NCBI GenBank assembly: GCA_025766275.1
Contig: JAFKAC010000027.1
Coordinates: 124,001-188,000, forward strand
Direction: 5' to 3'
Source of the DNA: Lactarius indigo
Lineage: Eukaryota; Basidiomycota; Agaricomycetes; Russulales; Russulaceae
Length of the DNA: 64,000 nucleotides
Part shown: positions 11,061 to 22,812 of the stretch, in pieces
Position numbering within the stretch: position 1 is the first letter of the stretch
Layout of the letters: each line of letters starts with the position of its first letter
Program-made: the position numbers and the translations under genes
Notes under the pieces: model-generated
The model's database searches: none
What the model was told of the DNA's origin: nothing
What the model saw: only the letters and a program-made list of their open reading frames with translations

Positions 11061-12982
11061 CTACCCATCCTCTGCTCCACTGCCCGCATCCGGATCCGTC
11101 TGCGAATCCCCACTCGTACTCGTACCACCACCAGCGCCACCACCCGACGTCCTCGGCCCTGTCGGCGGCTTCCCAGCCGTAGCACCCGGGCTCACCGCCG
11201 AGGTCCCAGGGCTCGCCGCGCGGTCCTTGGTATTCAGCAGGCTCTTGAAGAAGTTCTGCAGTACCTCGTGCTGCGTCTGTCCCGTCGGACTCGGCGCGCT
11301 CCCGAGGATAGGCGACGTCGGCGCGCCCGTGCGCTTGCCGAGCCCGAGCCCACCAGGGGCGGTGCCTGCGCTGCTGCCCTCCATCTCCGCCAGCGCACGC
11401 TCGACCGTCGGCAGCGAGAAGGACGACGAGCCCAAGGGCCCGACAAGGCCGGCAGCCGGCGGCGCAGACGCGTCCGTGGGGGTACGGAAGATCCCACGTG
11501 GGTCGCGATCTGCGCGCCGCGCATTCTCGTCGTAGTTCTTTGCGAGGAAGGCTTGTTCGGGCGTCGGGTTGTTGAGGGGCGGGAGCGGGGTCGGCTGCGT
11601 TTTGATCAGAGTTTTTAATGAGAAAAAAAAGGGGGGCCGGGTGAGGGGAACGCGTACTTTGGGGCCCTGGTCCTGCACGAGGGACGCGTACAATTTTCGC
11701 GCACTGGCCTCGCCGTCCGAGTCGATTCCGGCGTCGGACGACAGATCGTGCTCCCATGCCTCGCCCCACGCTTTCGCGTCAAAGCCGTCGCGTAGCACCG
11801 CGATCTTTCCCCAGCTGTCCCACCCCGCGGGCACAACGATGCGGTCGCGGTCGAGCGTGTTCGGCTTGTGGGCGAATGGGAATGGGTTACGTACCGGCGC
11901 TGCAGTGCCGTCGAGCGCGCCGTCGGGGGAAGGGGCTGGGGGCACAAATAGGACATGCAGTGCGTATTGGCGCAGGACGTTGAGTGTCGTCGGTTGCGGT
12001 GTCGTGTAAAAGAGGCTTGCGCCGTCTGCGACACCATGAGAATAAGAAACGAATAAGGGAGCCTACGAAGTGACGCGCACACTTCAAGCAAATTGTGCGT
12101 AGTATTTGCATGATCCCATCGGTGCGCTCCTCCCATTCGCCTCCCTTCCCTTTCACCATACCACCCATCCCAGACGCGCCAGCGCCGACAAGGTCGGTAT
12201 TATCATCGATTAGGTCTGCCTTGGTGCACGCAACGATAATGGGCACGCCGGCGGTGTTGTGTGTGAACGTTCCCGGGCCTAACGGGAGGATCGTTCCTTG
12301 GAGAGCGCTGGACGTCGCAGGAAGCGGCTCGGCGGATGGTTCAGTGTAATGTTGCAGGTGCGCCTGCCCTAAATGAGGAGCCGCAGTCAGGACTAAGGAG
12401 AAAATAACGAAGATAGAATGGACACACAGCGCTCCCGATGCTCCTCGCGGGTGACCTCGAGCTCGCGTGCGTCGTCGCCTTGGACCCAACGCTCGATCCA
12501 AGCGAGCCAGGTGTGTAGCTCCTCGAGGAAGGTCCAGGGTCGTGTCCAGTCCAGCACGATTACAACGGCGGTATGTGGAATAGTGGATTGTGGCTGCAAG
12601 AAATGCGGTACGAGGGCGGTGTATGAAGGAGCCGATGATGGGACGGTGTACACAGACAACCGGGCAAGGATATCTGCATAAGTTAAGTGTGAGGCACGGT
12701 TCAGGAGGGTCGAATAGACAACAGACCTTCTTCTCCCTCGTCGCGTATATCTGCCCAGTCGTATCCTAACGCGTAGTCTGTGCGTGGCTCGTCTTTGCCG
12801 GCATCGGCAGGTGGTTTTTGGAGAAGGGCAGATACGAGTGTGCTCTTGCCGGTGGAAGGCTGGCCAAGGACGAGGACATTCTTCGCTGGTATCGAGCGCG
12901 ACGAAGACACAGAATTAAGGATGCTCGACCAAAGATCCTGGGGAGGTGCGTTTGGCGAAGATGGACGCGAGTCGTCGTTCAT
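11061..12982 (-). CDS. cytoplasmic dynein light intermediate chain
   Basis: Five exons: 12982-12727, 12673-12428, 12368-12081, 12025-11658, 11594-11061; 1692 nt, 563 residues. An early P-loop (LVLGQPSTGKSTLV, about residues 36-49) begins the Ras-like G domain. Family signatures follow: VVIVLDWTRPWTFLEELHTW, PIIVACTKADLID, YGASLFYTTPQ, TLNVLRQYALHVLF, HKPNTLDRDRIVVPAGWDSW and GKIAVLRDGFDAKAWGEAW. The Ser/Pro/Gly-rich C-terminal third (after LPPLNNPTPEQ) is the flexible adaptor-binding tail, with a conserved-looking helix at HEVLQNFFKSLLN. In the dynein-1 complex this subunit links the heavy chain to cargo adaptors for minus-end transport and nuclear migration. It is transcribed divergently from TIP41. 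Confidence 0.93.
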
Positions 12983-13091
12983 GGTAGTCCTTGGACGTTC
13001 GGAGATTGAACCGCGTCTGTCCTCTCTGCCACTACACCGCTCGGCCCCCCTTCAAACGACGGCCAACATCTCATCCTATCGAGACACTGTG
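12983..13091. promoter_or_regulatory. compact divergent promoter, dynein LIC / TIP41
   Basis: Only 109 bp separate the two start codons (12982 on minus, 13092 on plus), so both 5' UTRs and both core promoters must lie here or overlap the neighbouring coding sequence. No TATA box is visible. A tRNA-like A-box/B-box pair is present on the minus strand but does not fold as a tRNA. Confidence 0.6.
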
Positions 13092-14191
13092 ATGGCAGCA
13101 GCCGTCGCAGTACCTGAGCACAAACTCTCCGAATCGCCAAACTCACGCGCGATACAGATCTTCGACTGGACCGTCACCGCCCAGACGGGTCCAATCTCAA
13201 GTGCGGCCGAGTGTGACGCCCTGCAGGCGTCCCTGGGCATCCCGCATCCAGAGATGATGTTCGGAAACAACTTGTTACAGATCAAACACCGTCCGAGCGG
13301 GTGGACGTACGCATTCCGCGCAGAAGGCGCGCTCAGGGGAGTAAAAAGCGGTCCGCTCGAGGACGGGGACGGGGGCGTCAAAGTGGGCTATGCCGATGCT
13401 TGGCTTAAGAGTCGGTGAGTGTCGCACTTTGCACTGACCTAAATCCTCACGCGTATCTCTCTTTCTCAGGACCGGGGCTGACTCACAGATCCCTCTGCCG
13501 CAGATGGTCGCGACGAAACCTTACGACTGGACCTACACTACGACCTACGCAGGCAGCTTAGACGATGCGGGCTCGAGCAATTCACAGTGGACACCTGGCG
13601 AGCCCTCCAACACGCACCACTCGATCCCCATCGCCGAGCTCTCACGCCCCGATCCGATCTTGTTCTATGCAGAGATCCCGCTATTCGACGACGAGCTACA
13701 CGACAACGGCGCATCGCATCTGCTTGTCCGCGTGGTGCGTCACTCATTCCTCATCACGCCTCTTTTCCAAACACGAATACCGACCGTGTAGCGCGTGATG
13801 CCGACATGCATCTTCATCCTTTCCCGCTTCACGCTGCGCGTCGACAACGTACTCTTCCGCGCGCACGACACGCGAGTATACCACTCGTTCGCGTCATCGC
13901 CTCCGCTCGTCGTACGCGAGACGCGGGGCTGGGAAGCGCCGCACGAGCGCGTCAAGCGGGTACGGCTTGCCCTTCCTCCCACGTAGCCTGCTCTTCTCTG
14001 ATATAACACTCTCCGGCGCTTCCCCTTTCTAGGCCCTGCCGCGGCGGGACGACCTGATGCCGCTCACAGACCCCAACTTTATCTGCAAAGTGCTTTCGGA
14101 TATGCCGAAGGAAGCGTCGCAGGAGGCCGGCGCCGGCACTGGCTGGCGCGGTCTCGGAACTGTCGTCCAGGTCACCACGCTGCGGCCGTGA
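13092..14191 (+). CDS. TIP41: TIP41-like protein, TOR signalling / PP2A-phosphatase regulator
   Basis: Four exons: 13092-13414, 13470-13734, 13792-13959, 14033-14191; 915 nt, 304 residues, all phases closing. TIP41 signatures: [13 protein letters not shown] segment [71 protein letters not shown] and [12 protein letters not shown]41 binds Tap42 and PP2A-like phosphatases and opposes TORC1 signalling in yeast. The protein ends in VVQVTTLRP, close to the usual C-terminus. A Gly/Ala-rich insert ([11 protein letters not shown]) precedes it. Chosen start is the first ATG that leaves the conserved N-terminal block ([15 protein letters not shown]) intact. Confidence 0.92.
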
Positions 14192-14862
14192 TTGGGGAGG
14201 CGAGTGTCGTTCGATCAAGCATCTGGTCACCTGGTGTATTTGTACTCGGTCTCGCGGCGAAGTCAATCTTACGAGCGGAAAGTACCGCCTTTGTACTACA
14301 CACTTGTGCGTGCTTGGCCTATATAGCCAAGCGCGCGTTTCAGCGCGGTTCTAGGCTACGCACAATAGGCAACCCTTGCGTTGGCACGAAATTATTCATG
14401 CGATTTCTCCTGCATACTATCCCGCTCAATGGAGCCCTGGACCAGAAGGGTTCTAAAGAATCTCCACGGATATACCCGAAAAGTTCTGTAGGGCTCCGAG
14501 GTCGATACGCAAAACTGAATCGGTACACGGTGCTCAACGCTGGCACCCTATACTAGCACGATGAAATGACATTCTTTCGTATTGGCTAGGTGTGGCCACT
14601 GCAGGCCCTGCACTTGGGGTATCGGTCGGTAGAGGGACCATTTCCTGGTCAGTTCCACAACACGATTATGTAAATTTCAGCGCAGATCCCTCGACGATGA
14701 GCTACAGACCTTCATGATCGCCCAGACTGTCGAGTAGGAAGCGAGCCCGTCCCGGATGTCTGCCCTTTCAAAGACGACTCGCAAGAATTGTCCCACCTCA
14801 GTGTCGAAGCTGCAGCTGAAGATGAGCAACCTGCAACTGTGAGAGGGAGGGCATATAACATA
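14192..14862. other. convergent intergenic region, TIP41 / F-box gene
   Basis: About 670 bp of 3' flank shared by two convergent genes. No gene or repeat recognised. Confidence 0.45.
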
Positions 14863-15959
14863 CTACGAGCTGGCGCGTTCTGGGTACGCAAGCACTTGGC
14901 GCGTCAAGAATTGCTGCATGAATTGGCTCAGTTTTGGACAGCACATCACGTGAGCAAGTCTGAGCAGCCTTGGGCGAAGCACAATGCCACATATCTGAAT
15001 CCCAGTGCTGTGGCCTTCCTCAGATGGCCGCAGGAATACGCAGCTGCTCGTGTATAGAGGGTCGCGGGCCGAGGAAGACGAGCCAAATGCCAATTGGGGT
15101 AGATCAACGTTTGTCTGGTCGAACGTGACGACCCAGCTGGAGCGGTCTGAGAAACTGCGATACATCGGCCCCAGGCTCGGTTGCGGCAGCTTGGAGAGTG
15201 CTTCTAGTATGGGGTCTCCAATGGGCCTTTCGTATTGAGCCGGAAAGAGAGAGTAGGCGCCATCGAACGTGAGGACGTCTGTGAACTCTGTGGAACCGCT
15301 AGACGTCATTTTCTCGTGCTCGCGGGCGATGCTCTAGCACGCTACTAGTACGTACCTTTCGGAAAGTCGCGGGCCTTGTCTAGAGTATCGAATGACTCAA
15401 GTGGCCCAACCCGCAGCACGATCTTGCTTATGACCTCGTCCTCCCCTTTCTTAGAGAACACCAACTCCTGTCCACGTGCCTTCACATCGTACCCCGCACG
15501 CGTCAAGAAACTGTCCACCCGCGGGGCGTACGCCTCGTCCACGAATAGGTCCATCTCCGTATCTGTCAGCGGTGTGCGCGCGAAAAAGTTGCGCACGGCC
15601 TTCCCGAACACCACGACGCCCGTCTCGGCCTGAAGGGACCGGAACGCGCGTACGTCTTTAGGGTCCGGGAGGAATTGCTGCAGAAAGCGCTCGGGGCTAT
15701 ACGCGACGCGGAAGTAGGAGGCCGCGATAGGGTGCGCAGCGCGGCATGTATGAGATAGAGAGATGATGGTGCGCGGTGTTGAGAAGGAGAAGATCACGTC
15801 GACGATGGCGTCGATTGCAATGACGCGCTGGCCGAGAGAGGGGACTTTACCTTGACTCGAAGATCGTACAGGCAGGCGGTACATCGGAGCTCGCTGGCTA
15901 TCGTTAGCTGTAGGGTACAGCAAGTAGAAAAAACCAGCTGCGGAGCCCATCCTCAACAC
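14863..15959 (-). CDS. F-box domain protein (Agaricomycete type)
   Basis: Two exons fit by phase: 15959-15356 and 15287-14863 (intron 68 bp, joining FPK to EFTDVLTFDGAYSLF); 342 residues. The N-terminal third carries an F-box-like stretch (AIDAIVDVIFSFSTPRTIISLSHTCRAAHPI), followed by FLPDPKDVRAFRSLQAETG and a nucleotidyltransferase-like segment (VFGKAVRNFFAR, TDTEMDLFVDEAYA) common in mushroom F-box proteins. Such proteins recruit substrates to SCF ubiquitin ligases; mushrooms carry large, fast-evolving sets. The last ~90 residues look unlike the family, so the true 3' exon structure may differ. The start could instead be one of the internal Met codons (GSAAG or YRLPV). Confidence 0.6.
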
Positions 15960-16826
15960 CTTTATAGGTCAAAGATAGGCGCCTGACAGCTGTGAGAGTT
16001 GCTAACAGGGTCGAACAGCCAATCGAGCAAGACCGCTCCAGGCACAATGATATAGAGTTGCGTGCGATGCCGGTCCAGGAGAGACACGTTTGGGCACAAC
16101 GTGAAGCGCTGCACTTGTCGAAGGGGCGTACGCTACTTACCCTCCAGCTTATCAGTGCCTGAACTTGAAGCTTGAAGCTTGAAGAGTCGTCACTTTGTAT
16201 TGGTAAGAATATCGTCCGTGCGCGCGACAAGTCTTCGCGATTTCTCAAGCTTCAACTTTCCGTTTTCATTTGCGTAGTTGCCCCATAGGCAACATGTCCA
16301 CCAGACAGTTTGTGGTGAGGGGGTTTACTGTAAGTAGGATATCAGAAGTCTATCAGAACGCGATGGTATGATCCAAGTGGAGATAAAAATGCAACTCGGA
16401 TGATGGCTGGCTCCGCCAACTACAGCAAGAGGAGGTACACACGTTTCAGTTGACGAGCGCGTTGCAAGAAGCACGCCCAGATACACGATATCTGAACAGA
16501 TATGGACAGTAGTCTACGCTTCCCGTTTGTATATTACTGAGATGTGACAAGATAGCGGGCGGTAGGTTCCGCAGCCGCAGTTGTGTCAAATGGTAGAACA
16601 GACTCGGGCTAGTACTAAGTTACGCATTCACCCTCTGACATCCTTCAGACCAACGCCGGACCGAAGGAATAGAACCGAGGTCATGTGGATACTCTTGGAT
16701 GCGCGAAGCTGCCGCGGCTGCGAAGCGAGTGAGAGAAGTCACCGTAACTGGTCAGTAAAGCTGTTTTTCGGGAATACCCGAGAGCCTCACATGTACTAGT
16801 TCTCAGGGTGCTGTACTCTATCGCCG
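15960..16826. other. intergenic region upstream of two divergent genes
   Basis: Contains short direct repeats of CTTGAAG near 16160-16183. No gene supported. Confidence 0.4.
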
Positions 16827-18261
16827 TTGTTTCTCAACCAAGTTCTCAACATGCCGGCTCCTCGAGAGTTCGATTTTCAAGATGTCGGGAGATCTATGAA
16901 AAATACAGGGAGAGCCTATCAAAAACGCTCCGTTGCAATGATCGAGCTTTGTAGATTGTTCCTTGAGATCTCTCCCGGAAATCGGGATCAAGTCGATGCG
17001 TTGAAAAGGTTCAACTATTTTTGGGTGTACGATTGTTGTGCTGATAAGCTAGCATCTTTCAGTCTCGTTTATGTCATCGACAGAGCTGTAGAGCGTGCAG
17101 TCGATGCTAGGAAAGACAGGAGTACGGACGCCGATAACGCATTTGCTACTGCGGAAAAAGAGATGGATAGTTACGCTGAGCGCTATCATCCAGGACACGA
17201 GTTCGTCCGCTTTACTACTTTGTGTATTCGAAGTGCGCTTAGACCTCCCAGTGTCGTTTTGGGCGACATGCAAAACATCATACGCGTTGCAGCTAAAGAA
17301 GACAATAGCATCATAAAGTCTCAAGGACTCTCGTCTTGGCGATCTAGTGTAGGTAGCATCTCGGATAACACCAGGCATAAGTCAGATTTTTCTAATACGT
17401 TTGAAGCGGGAGGACACTTCGTCTGGGCACTCCTCGCAAGTCAGGGTTCATTTTCAAATCCTAACTTCTCCCACTCGCCGGTCGAATTTTCAAACCTTGA
17501 TCTGTAAGTCCTTTCGCACCATAAGGGTGCACAATTATCCATTGACGAGATCGCCTTCGCAAATATGCAGTCGAGCTTGGTACGGAGGTCAAAATAACTG
17601 AGTTATTATGGATATTCGCCCGGTTGCCTGTTAACCACCGAATTGCGCCGAGAGATATCCCACATTTCTACCTGAGCAAGGACCTTCCTGACCGACCACT
17701 TACTTACACCGAAGAATTCAAGCTCGAGCCACTGAAGGACCTCAGACCCGAGAATGACCAGGTCGTGTTAGTCCTTCTCGATCACCCCCGGACGGGCAGA
17801 ATCTTCTTTGAATGTGGGAAGTTTTGTAAGACATACACCAACATTTGGAAGCCCCACGATACCGTCATACTGAAAGGTGCTTACAGCCTTTCCCTATCAA
17901 TTGTGCCAACCTTATCCAGATATTAGATCTTCAAGGAACCATTGAAGCGGCAAGCCGCATTGGCCCCATGATCCAAGGCGGTGTTCGTATCTGGAAAAGG
18001 GGAACAACGCACTTCCCACTAATGTTGAATGAATGGACGGAAGTATTAGACCTAGCACTTCATCACGACTATTTGCACGTCGACTGGCTCATACGAACCG
18101 AAACCTCTCCAAGTGAAGCTATCGCAATCGAATTTGCTTGGGTGACGTTTTTTTTTTCACTTTATGCGTAGTCGTCTACTCATCAGGTTACCAGGAGTGC
18201 TGCAGTCCTATTCCGCGTGTTCCTGTCCAAGGGGGAGCACCTCTCTCCCCGTACCTTCTAG
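16827..18261 (+). CDS. unrecognised multi-exon protein, possibly decaying
   Basis: Three coding stretches in succession look like exons of one gene. The first (16827 or ATG 16851, MPAPREFDFQDVGRSM, to about 17503) ends at a strong GTAAGT donor. The second runs from about 17571 (VELGTEVKITELLWIF) to about 17876 (WKPHDTVILKG). The third, 17920-18141 (ILDLQGTIEAASRIGP), joins in phase to a last exon 18172-18261 that ends at TAG (SSTHQVTRSAAVLFR). The first two junctions do not keep phase with the obvious splice sites, so either indels have broken the gene or the sites are unusual. No domain, signal peptide or membrane segment is recognised; the protein would be soluble. Function unknown. Confidence 0.42.
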
Positions 18262-18764
18262 GGCCCCTGTCACTTTCATCCCAAATAACCCCCTCCAGCC
18301 CATCTGATCCCATCGCGGCTAGTAACGCGGTTCATTCACATTCGAGGACAAGGACAATGGAAATGCTCGAGCGTCAGAGACAACTAGTCACCCCTGCTCC
18401 CCCTCTTGCGCAAATCCCCTATTCTCCTCTCGAGCGGCTTGCCTTATCTATTGAGGACCGTATTGAGGACCGTATTGGTTCTACAAGTGGATCCATGACG
18501 TCGGACGCGAATGAGATACTGACTCCTTGGCCGACCTCAAGCAGCGCTTGATCCCTACAGATCCACTGGTCGTGGCACGCGATTCGAAGTGTCCGATCAG
18601 CTCCTGACACCTGACACAGCCAGCGGCGCAATCCGCAACCAGCTTGGTGTCTTAAGTATATTATTTATCTAGAGCCCACGCACGAAACGCATCCCAGATA
18701 GTCAGAGTCAAGTGCTGTAATTGTCGTGATATTGAGGAGAGCGTACTTGTATGATCAATCATGT

Positions 18765-19042
18765 TTCGTTTTTTTTTTGGGTCCACTTATCTTCCGGAGT
18801 ACATATCAGAGATACAGACCGGTCGTAGCGTGACCCACCACACTTGTGAGACGTAAAGTAACCTAGAGAGGTGCTTCGAGTTGTATGTGAATAACCGGGT
18901 ATCACGTTTTTTTTTGATCCATTTTTATTCTGGGACACCTACCAGAGATATAGACCAGTCGTAGCGCGACCCACTACCGAGCCCACTACAGTTACGAGAC
19001 GCAAATTATCCTAAGAAGTTCCTTGAATCGTACATAAATAAC
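18765..19042 (-). repeat. two tandem LINE-like 3' tails with poly(A)
   Basis: Two related units (about 18765-18903 and 18904-19042) each begin with a run of T on the plus strand followed by a sequence like the 3' end of the LINE fragment at 23971. Read on the minus strand they end in a poly(A) tail, preceded by GGTCTRTATCTCTG and a degenerate AATAAA. They are probably 5'-truncated retroposon tails inserted next to each other. No coding sequence remains. Confidence 0.5.
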
Positions 19043-19163
19043 CGAAGCTCGAGAAAGTGTTCGTGAAGACGGCACCGCATGGGTAGCCGGCAGAAACGCA
19101 TGTTAATGCAGCAGGCTGCACGTTCGGACGGAAGCAAAAGAGATCGTGAGAGGAAACCAAACC

Positions 19164-19562
19164 TCAGTGTGGGTTCGGGTGGATTCGGGTGGCACGTTCG
19201 GTAGCGGACCGGATTCCGGCTTCGAAAGCGCGTGAGACGTTCAGCACCTTCGCAGGAGGAGAGAAGGGATAAGGGGGTTTGACTGGTGCGAATGTGGTGC
19301 CGAGGATGGCCATGAAGATCCGGGTCCTTGGATCGATCAGCAACTTACGCCCCCAGTCTCCAGACTCCCATGCATAGTATTTCCCGTCCATGATGCATGA
19401 TGGTCGATACTGCATTCGGTAGTGTACGGTAAATGCTTCCACTTTGAGTTCATCGAGGGCACAGCAAGAAGCACTATCTCTTCTCAGACTCGGAGGCAAA
19501 AGCCCGGAGCATTCAAAGCCTGAACGGCCTGAACTCACGCAGGCACTCTTGGTTAACAGCAT
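19164..19562 (-). CDS. unrecognised ORF, 132 codons, doubtful
   Basis: An open frame with a plausibly protein-like middle (IMDGKYYAWESGDWGRK, then RTRIFMAILGTTFAPV). It has no recognised domain and no clear partner exons. It could be an exon of a decayed gene. Listed because composition in the middle looks coding. Confidence 0.22.
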   Translation of the reverse strand: MLLTKSACVSSGRSGFECSGLLPPSLRRDSASCCALDELKVEAFTVHYRMQYRPSCIMDGKYYAWESGDWGRKLLIDPRTRIFMAILGTTFAPVKPPYPFSPPAKVLNVSRAFEAGIRSATERATRIHPNPH

Positions 19563-22500
19563 AGAGTAGGGGCTCTCCTGCCTTATGGTGTCTGCCGCCC
19601 CCGGTCATACTACGCTATTGTATGAGAAATGAAAGTCCCTATGATGCTGTGATAAATGTAGGTGGTGAATGGCTCGTAATTAAATACAGTAAGCGACTTC
19701 GAGAAAAGGGACACCCACTGTAGCACTGGCACTGACATTTATGGTTGCATTTATGATCACCGGTCACCGTCACCAGATTCGCGGACTCTCGCCGTTCTGG
19801 TCGTCTGGAGGTCGCTTTCCCCTTAACTGTCCTGCTGAGCCCCCCCCCCCCCCTCTTTCCTCAACATAACACTATTCCAAAGTATGCACAGCGTGGGGTC
19901 ATTATGTTCGCAAATTATGACCAACACTTCGGTGACTGGTGCCACCAGAGGTCATTCACTCCGTAAGCCATGAAATGTTACGTGTGCGTAGCGTAGCGAG
20001 ACACGGCAGTTGGGTGTGGGGAAAAGATACACGAGGCGTGGGTAACAATACTGCGCGGAGTATTAGCACGGAGTCTGGGAGCCCGTCGGGCCTCTGATCA
20101 CGACTTTGTACTGCTTGAAAAGGCAATCGCACAGGAAACAAACCCAAGTGCCGATGGATTTGCCGATATGGGATAGCTAGTCGCCAGTAACGCACATCAC
20201 AAATGACTAGTGCCCTGCGTACGATTGTCGACATGTTTTCTCCAGGCGGAACCCTAGACCAGAGCTGCGTGTGCAAGACCCTGACGAAGCCGGGGAAAAA
20301 AAGCTCGCTCCTGGTCGCGCTCCAAGACCCGGAAATGGTGCGGATACAAGGTGCTCGCGAGCTCGGGGACTAGAGCGTGTCTACGTCGGCTAGCGTGCCG
20401 TGCAGTATGCACGAGGGTTTGAACGCGTCTTGGAACAACCGCGCGTCCCCAGCGGGTCCTCCGGCTATGCGGAAGCGCTTCCGCCACGAGCGACGGCATG
20501 TTCTCCGCGAATATCATCTGCATCGTTTCGGGGGAGAGATGGCCGCATACCCCACCCCTGCAAAGAACGTATGGCGACACCCGACCGTAGTGGCACTCGC
20601 ATCCCCAGGGGGAACAACCTGCCGGGGGCATTGATAAAATAAAGCCAAAGTAAAAACAAAGCAGCAAACAGACTCTGGCGCTTCCTTCACCTGTCCGTGC
20701 TGAACGGATGGGGGAAGGAAGCGTCAGAGTCGCGCTCCCTGCTTTCTAGATGGTGGGAAGGAAACAGGCCAAGAGAATGTGCGCACATGAACTCTGAGTT
20801 CGCCTCGGCCGAGATTTTCACGATCAAGGAGTTGGATGTCATCCGGGATCATCTCGGCCCATCGCGCGCCGCGGTAGGCTCTCAAGCTGCACTATCATTG
20901 GTCGTACGTTCGCGAACTGCGTGGCGCTCTCTTCCCACGTTCAGAAGGTCCGTCTAAATGGCTTCCTGCAGCAACGCCATGTGTGCCAGTGCGGGAGGGA
21001 TACGTGGCACCATGCCGTAAGGTCCACGTCACGCTGCGTGTGCAACGACGCCGAATCGCCACCATTTGCTCTGTGTCTCATTCGCGTCCACCTATTGTAT
21101 TCAGTTTGTGTCTGCATTCGCTGTGCCTACCTGTATCTTTATTGTCTTACTCTGTGTCCTGTGGCTCGTTCTTCATGTATACATAACTCTCGGCTCTCGT
21201 GTCTGAGAAGCGTCAATCCATCCATCTACCTCACTTGCCATCCATTCCCGAAGCTCCTTCGTCTGATATCTCGTGTGAACGTCGACTCGCACATCGCACA
21301 CGCGCCGATTCTAGCTCAACGGTTTCCCCCTCTATCCTCTCAATGACTTCGTAGTTATCCCACCTTACCTCACTTGAGTCACTTCTAATCGTCTACGTCT
21401 TCCCTCGGGACGACTCACCCTTATACTCGCACTCAACCCTTCATCGCCCACTGGTGATCCGAGTCGTTGTGACGCCACGTTCTATAAGCAAGGGTGCATG
21501 TGCTACGGTGAGGCATTTTCCGGTGGGCTATGCAATTATTCGTACCATGACGGAAGGGCGATGTGTAGAGCTTCAAAGTATTTCGAGCGGGCCGGGCGGC
21601 CTGCTCTCCTCAACGAAACCTGCTTTTGGGGTGATCAGGCGAACGGATATTGTCTCGAGAGGGTTTGAAAATGGCTCATCACTTAACTCGGTCTGAAAAG
21701 TGGTGCTACTACGGTCGTCGGTATGTCTATCCCGACAACCAATAGGTCTGTATACAGTACCTCCGAAACATTAACGTCTAACGACACGAGATCTTGTGAG
21801 GGCTTAGAGCGTCCAATATCAGCGAATTTACGCTGAGGAAGGGCATTAGCCCCTTTTTATACCGACCCTGCAGGAATTGGTTGATAGTGCTCAGTTTTAT
21901 AGGAAGCGATATTAGTCTCACTTGATGCAAAACTCGGGTTGTATATGAAAGAGGCGGCCCCGGGTCTTTGCGAGTTATGTTATTGCCGTGCTCTCCGTTT
22001 TAGGTTCGGTATGTTACCAGGAAGGAAAGCGACCGGCGTATGGCACGGAAGTGTACTAGCTCTTGTGTGTAGTGATAGGCAGTGACGAGAAACAGAACTA
22101 AGTAGGCGGACTGCATAGAGAACGAGCTGAAGCACGAAGTACTTCTCGATCGGGATGAGGGTCCCCAAGGCGAGGTCACGACGGGCGGGCCTTCCCAGAG
22201 CGATCTGATGAAGGTCGGAAATCACGGAGCCTCAGACCTCATATGCCTGGCGGGTACTGGGCGTAGCGGGCGGGCGAAACAAAAGGTGTTCTGAATCAGT
22301 CGAGAGCTTAGGAGGACGGATGCTGAAGGAATGAGCAAGTGCCGCCTCGTCTCTTTACTCATGAAGGCTACGCTCTATGCCGCCCGCTCCGGCGGAGACC
22401 GGCTAAATCTCCTACGTCGTGGAAGAGGTGATATTGACAACATCCAATGAAAAACCCGCGTGGTATACACGAGGGCTTGCCTCTGCGGTGGGTGTACAAG

Positions 22501-22812
22501 ATGGGGATATTATACAGCGGCAAGCGCTTCTGCTACTGCACCACCCCTCGCCCACGCACATTTTCATGCTTTCTAACACATTATGGTATCCTTCAAGTTG
22601 ACGGTAACCTCCAACAGCATAAAGAGGGAACGCAGCAATAATATGGCAGTACGATTCTAATAGAGATACAATTCAAACACGAGATAGTAGCTATGAAGCA
22701 ATAACAAACAAGACGTTTAGAAAACCCGTGGCAAGACGACATATATATTTCTCCAAAGCTCAAGCATCGTGGGTAATGACGAGGATCACGTTTACGACGA
22801 TGAATGGTAACT
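19563..22812. other. gene-poor region
   Basis: No gene supported. It contains a C homopolymer of about 13 (near 19838-19851) and one copy of a dispersed repeat (20170-20250). Several short open frames on both strands show neither domain nor splice support. Confidence 0.4.
20170..20250. repeat. dispersed repeat, copy 1
   Basis: Shares the blocks GCTAGTCGCCAGTAA and CGTACGA, in the same order and spacing, with 25719-25797. Nature unknown; probably remains of a transposon end. Confidence 0.5.

Noticed and set aside
12990..13050. tRNA-like A-box and B-box pair on the minus strand (GGTGTAGTGG, GGTTCAATC)
   Set aside because: The spacing leaves no room for an anticodon arm and the T stem does not pair. 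At most a relic.
18138..18551. 137-codon plus-strand open frame after the gene at 16.8 kb
   Set aside because: The preceding exon joins in phase to 18172-18261 in another frame and stops at TAG.
20254..20667. 137-codon minus-strand open frame
   Set aside because: Arg/His-rich with no recognised domain or partner exons; could be a relic, but support is too weak.
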